The notes below the pieces were generated by a model that searched no databases, was not told the DNA's origin, and saw nothing but the letters and a program-made list of their open reading frames with translations. From Thermodesulfobacteriota bacterium (lineage in GTDB: Bacteria > Desulfobacterota > S145-22), in the NCBI GenBank assembly GCA_024763435.1, contig JANTFN010000106.1:1-6264 (forward strand): a stretch of DNA of 6,264 nucleotides, read 5' to 3'. The translations under genes were made by a program, and so were the position numbers. How positions within the stretch are numbered: the stretch's first letter is position 1; each line of letters opens with the position of its first letter. Positions 6,170-6,264 of the stretch are shown in pieces.

Positions 6170-6180
6170 AAAAGTATCAA
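6152..6180 (-). promoter_or_regulatory. Sigma-70-like promoter for pta(-ackA)
   Basis: TTGATA (6180-6175, 5/6 match) and TATATT (6157-6152, 5/6 match) are separated by 17 bases. Transcription should start near 6145, leaving a leader of about 106 bases before the pta ATG at 6039. The palindrome AAGCGCTT (6183-6190) abuts the -35 box upstream, a position used by both activators and repressors. No separate promoter of similar quality was seen before ackA, so pta and ackA are probably co-transcribed. Confidence 0.6.
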
Positions 6181-6264
6181 CTAAGCGCTTTATAGAAATG
6201 GTATGATGAATATTTTGTCGGGACACCTGTTATTTTGTGAATTCCGGGGCAAGATGATCCGACA
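6181..6264. other. Right-edge region without an assignable gene
   Basis: This 84-base stretch holds the palindrome AAGCGCTT (6183-6190) and inverted copies TGTCGG (6216-6221) and CCGACA (6259-6264). A plus-strand frame opens with two ATGs at 6203 and 6206 (M-M-N-I-L-S-G-H...) and stays open to the edge, 20 codons, with no good ribosome site. Two minus-strand frames are also open from the edge, ending at 6190 and within 6175-6185. It is too short to choose between the start of a divergent gene, the end of an upstream gene, and non-coding DNA. Confidence 0.3.

Noticed and set aside
1..6264. Mobile elements, CRISPR, tRNA or rRNA genes, toxin-antitoxin or defence genes
   Set aside because: No transposase-like frame, terminal inverted repeats, regularly spaced repeats or RNA-gene signatures were seen; nearly all of the window is explained by five ordinary metabolic and transport genes.

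Overview
All confidently called genes in this window lie on the minus strand. In transcription order (right to left) they are pta (phosphotransacetylase), a possible 28-codon ORF, ackA (acetate kinase), then dctP, dctQ and the 5' part of dctM, which encode a tripartite (TRAP) transporter for a small organic acid. The moderate GC content, the long three-domain Pta and the TRAP transporter suggest a Gram-negative anaerobe, perhaps of the Desulfobacterota (deltaproteobacterial) type. That lineage guess is an inference from overall character, not from a marker gene.

Right end (about 6040-6264): a promoter region. A good sigma-70-like promoter faces left into pta, and a second one overlaps it facing right, so an unseen gene beyond base 6264 may be transcribed divergently. 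Centre (2606-6039): pta and ackA, 122 bp apart, form the classic acetyl-CoA <-> acetyl-phosphate <-> acetate module, which yields ATP by substrate-level phosphorylation or runs in reverse to activate acetate. A 28-codon ORF fills much of the gap and ends four bases before the ackA start.

The 252-bp gap 2354-2605 holds a weak stem-loop after ackA, a consensus-like promoter for the transporter with dyad symmetry over its -35 box, and a long leader with a six-codon mini-ORF and a strong Shine-Dalgarno-like tract. Left end (1-2353): dctP (periplasmic binding protein), a 57-bp gap with a strong GC hairpin that occludes the dctQ ribosome-binding site, dctQ (small membrane subunit), and dctM (large membrane subunit) overlapping dctQ by ATGA and cut by the window edge.

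Together the genes suggest import of an organic acid by the TRAP system, with carbon passing through acetyl-CoA to acetate via Pta-AckA. The substrate cannot be read from sequence alone. I found no mobile element, CRISPR array, RNA gene or defence system, and nothing that amounts to a new biological system. The points worth a second look are regulatory.
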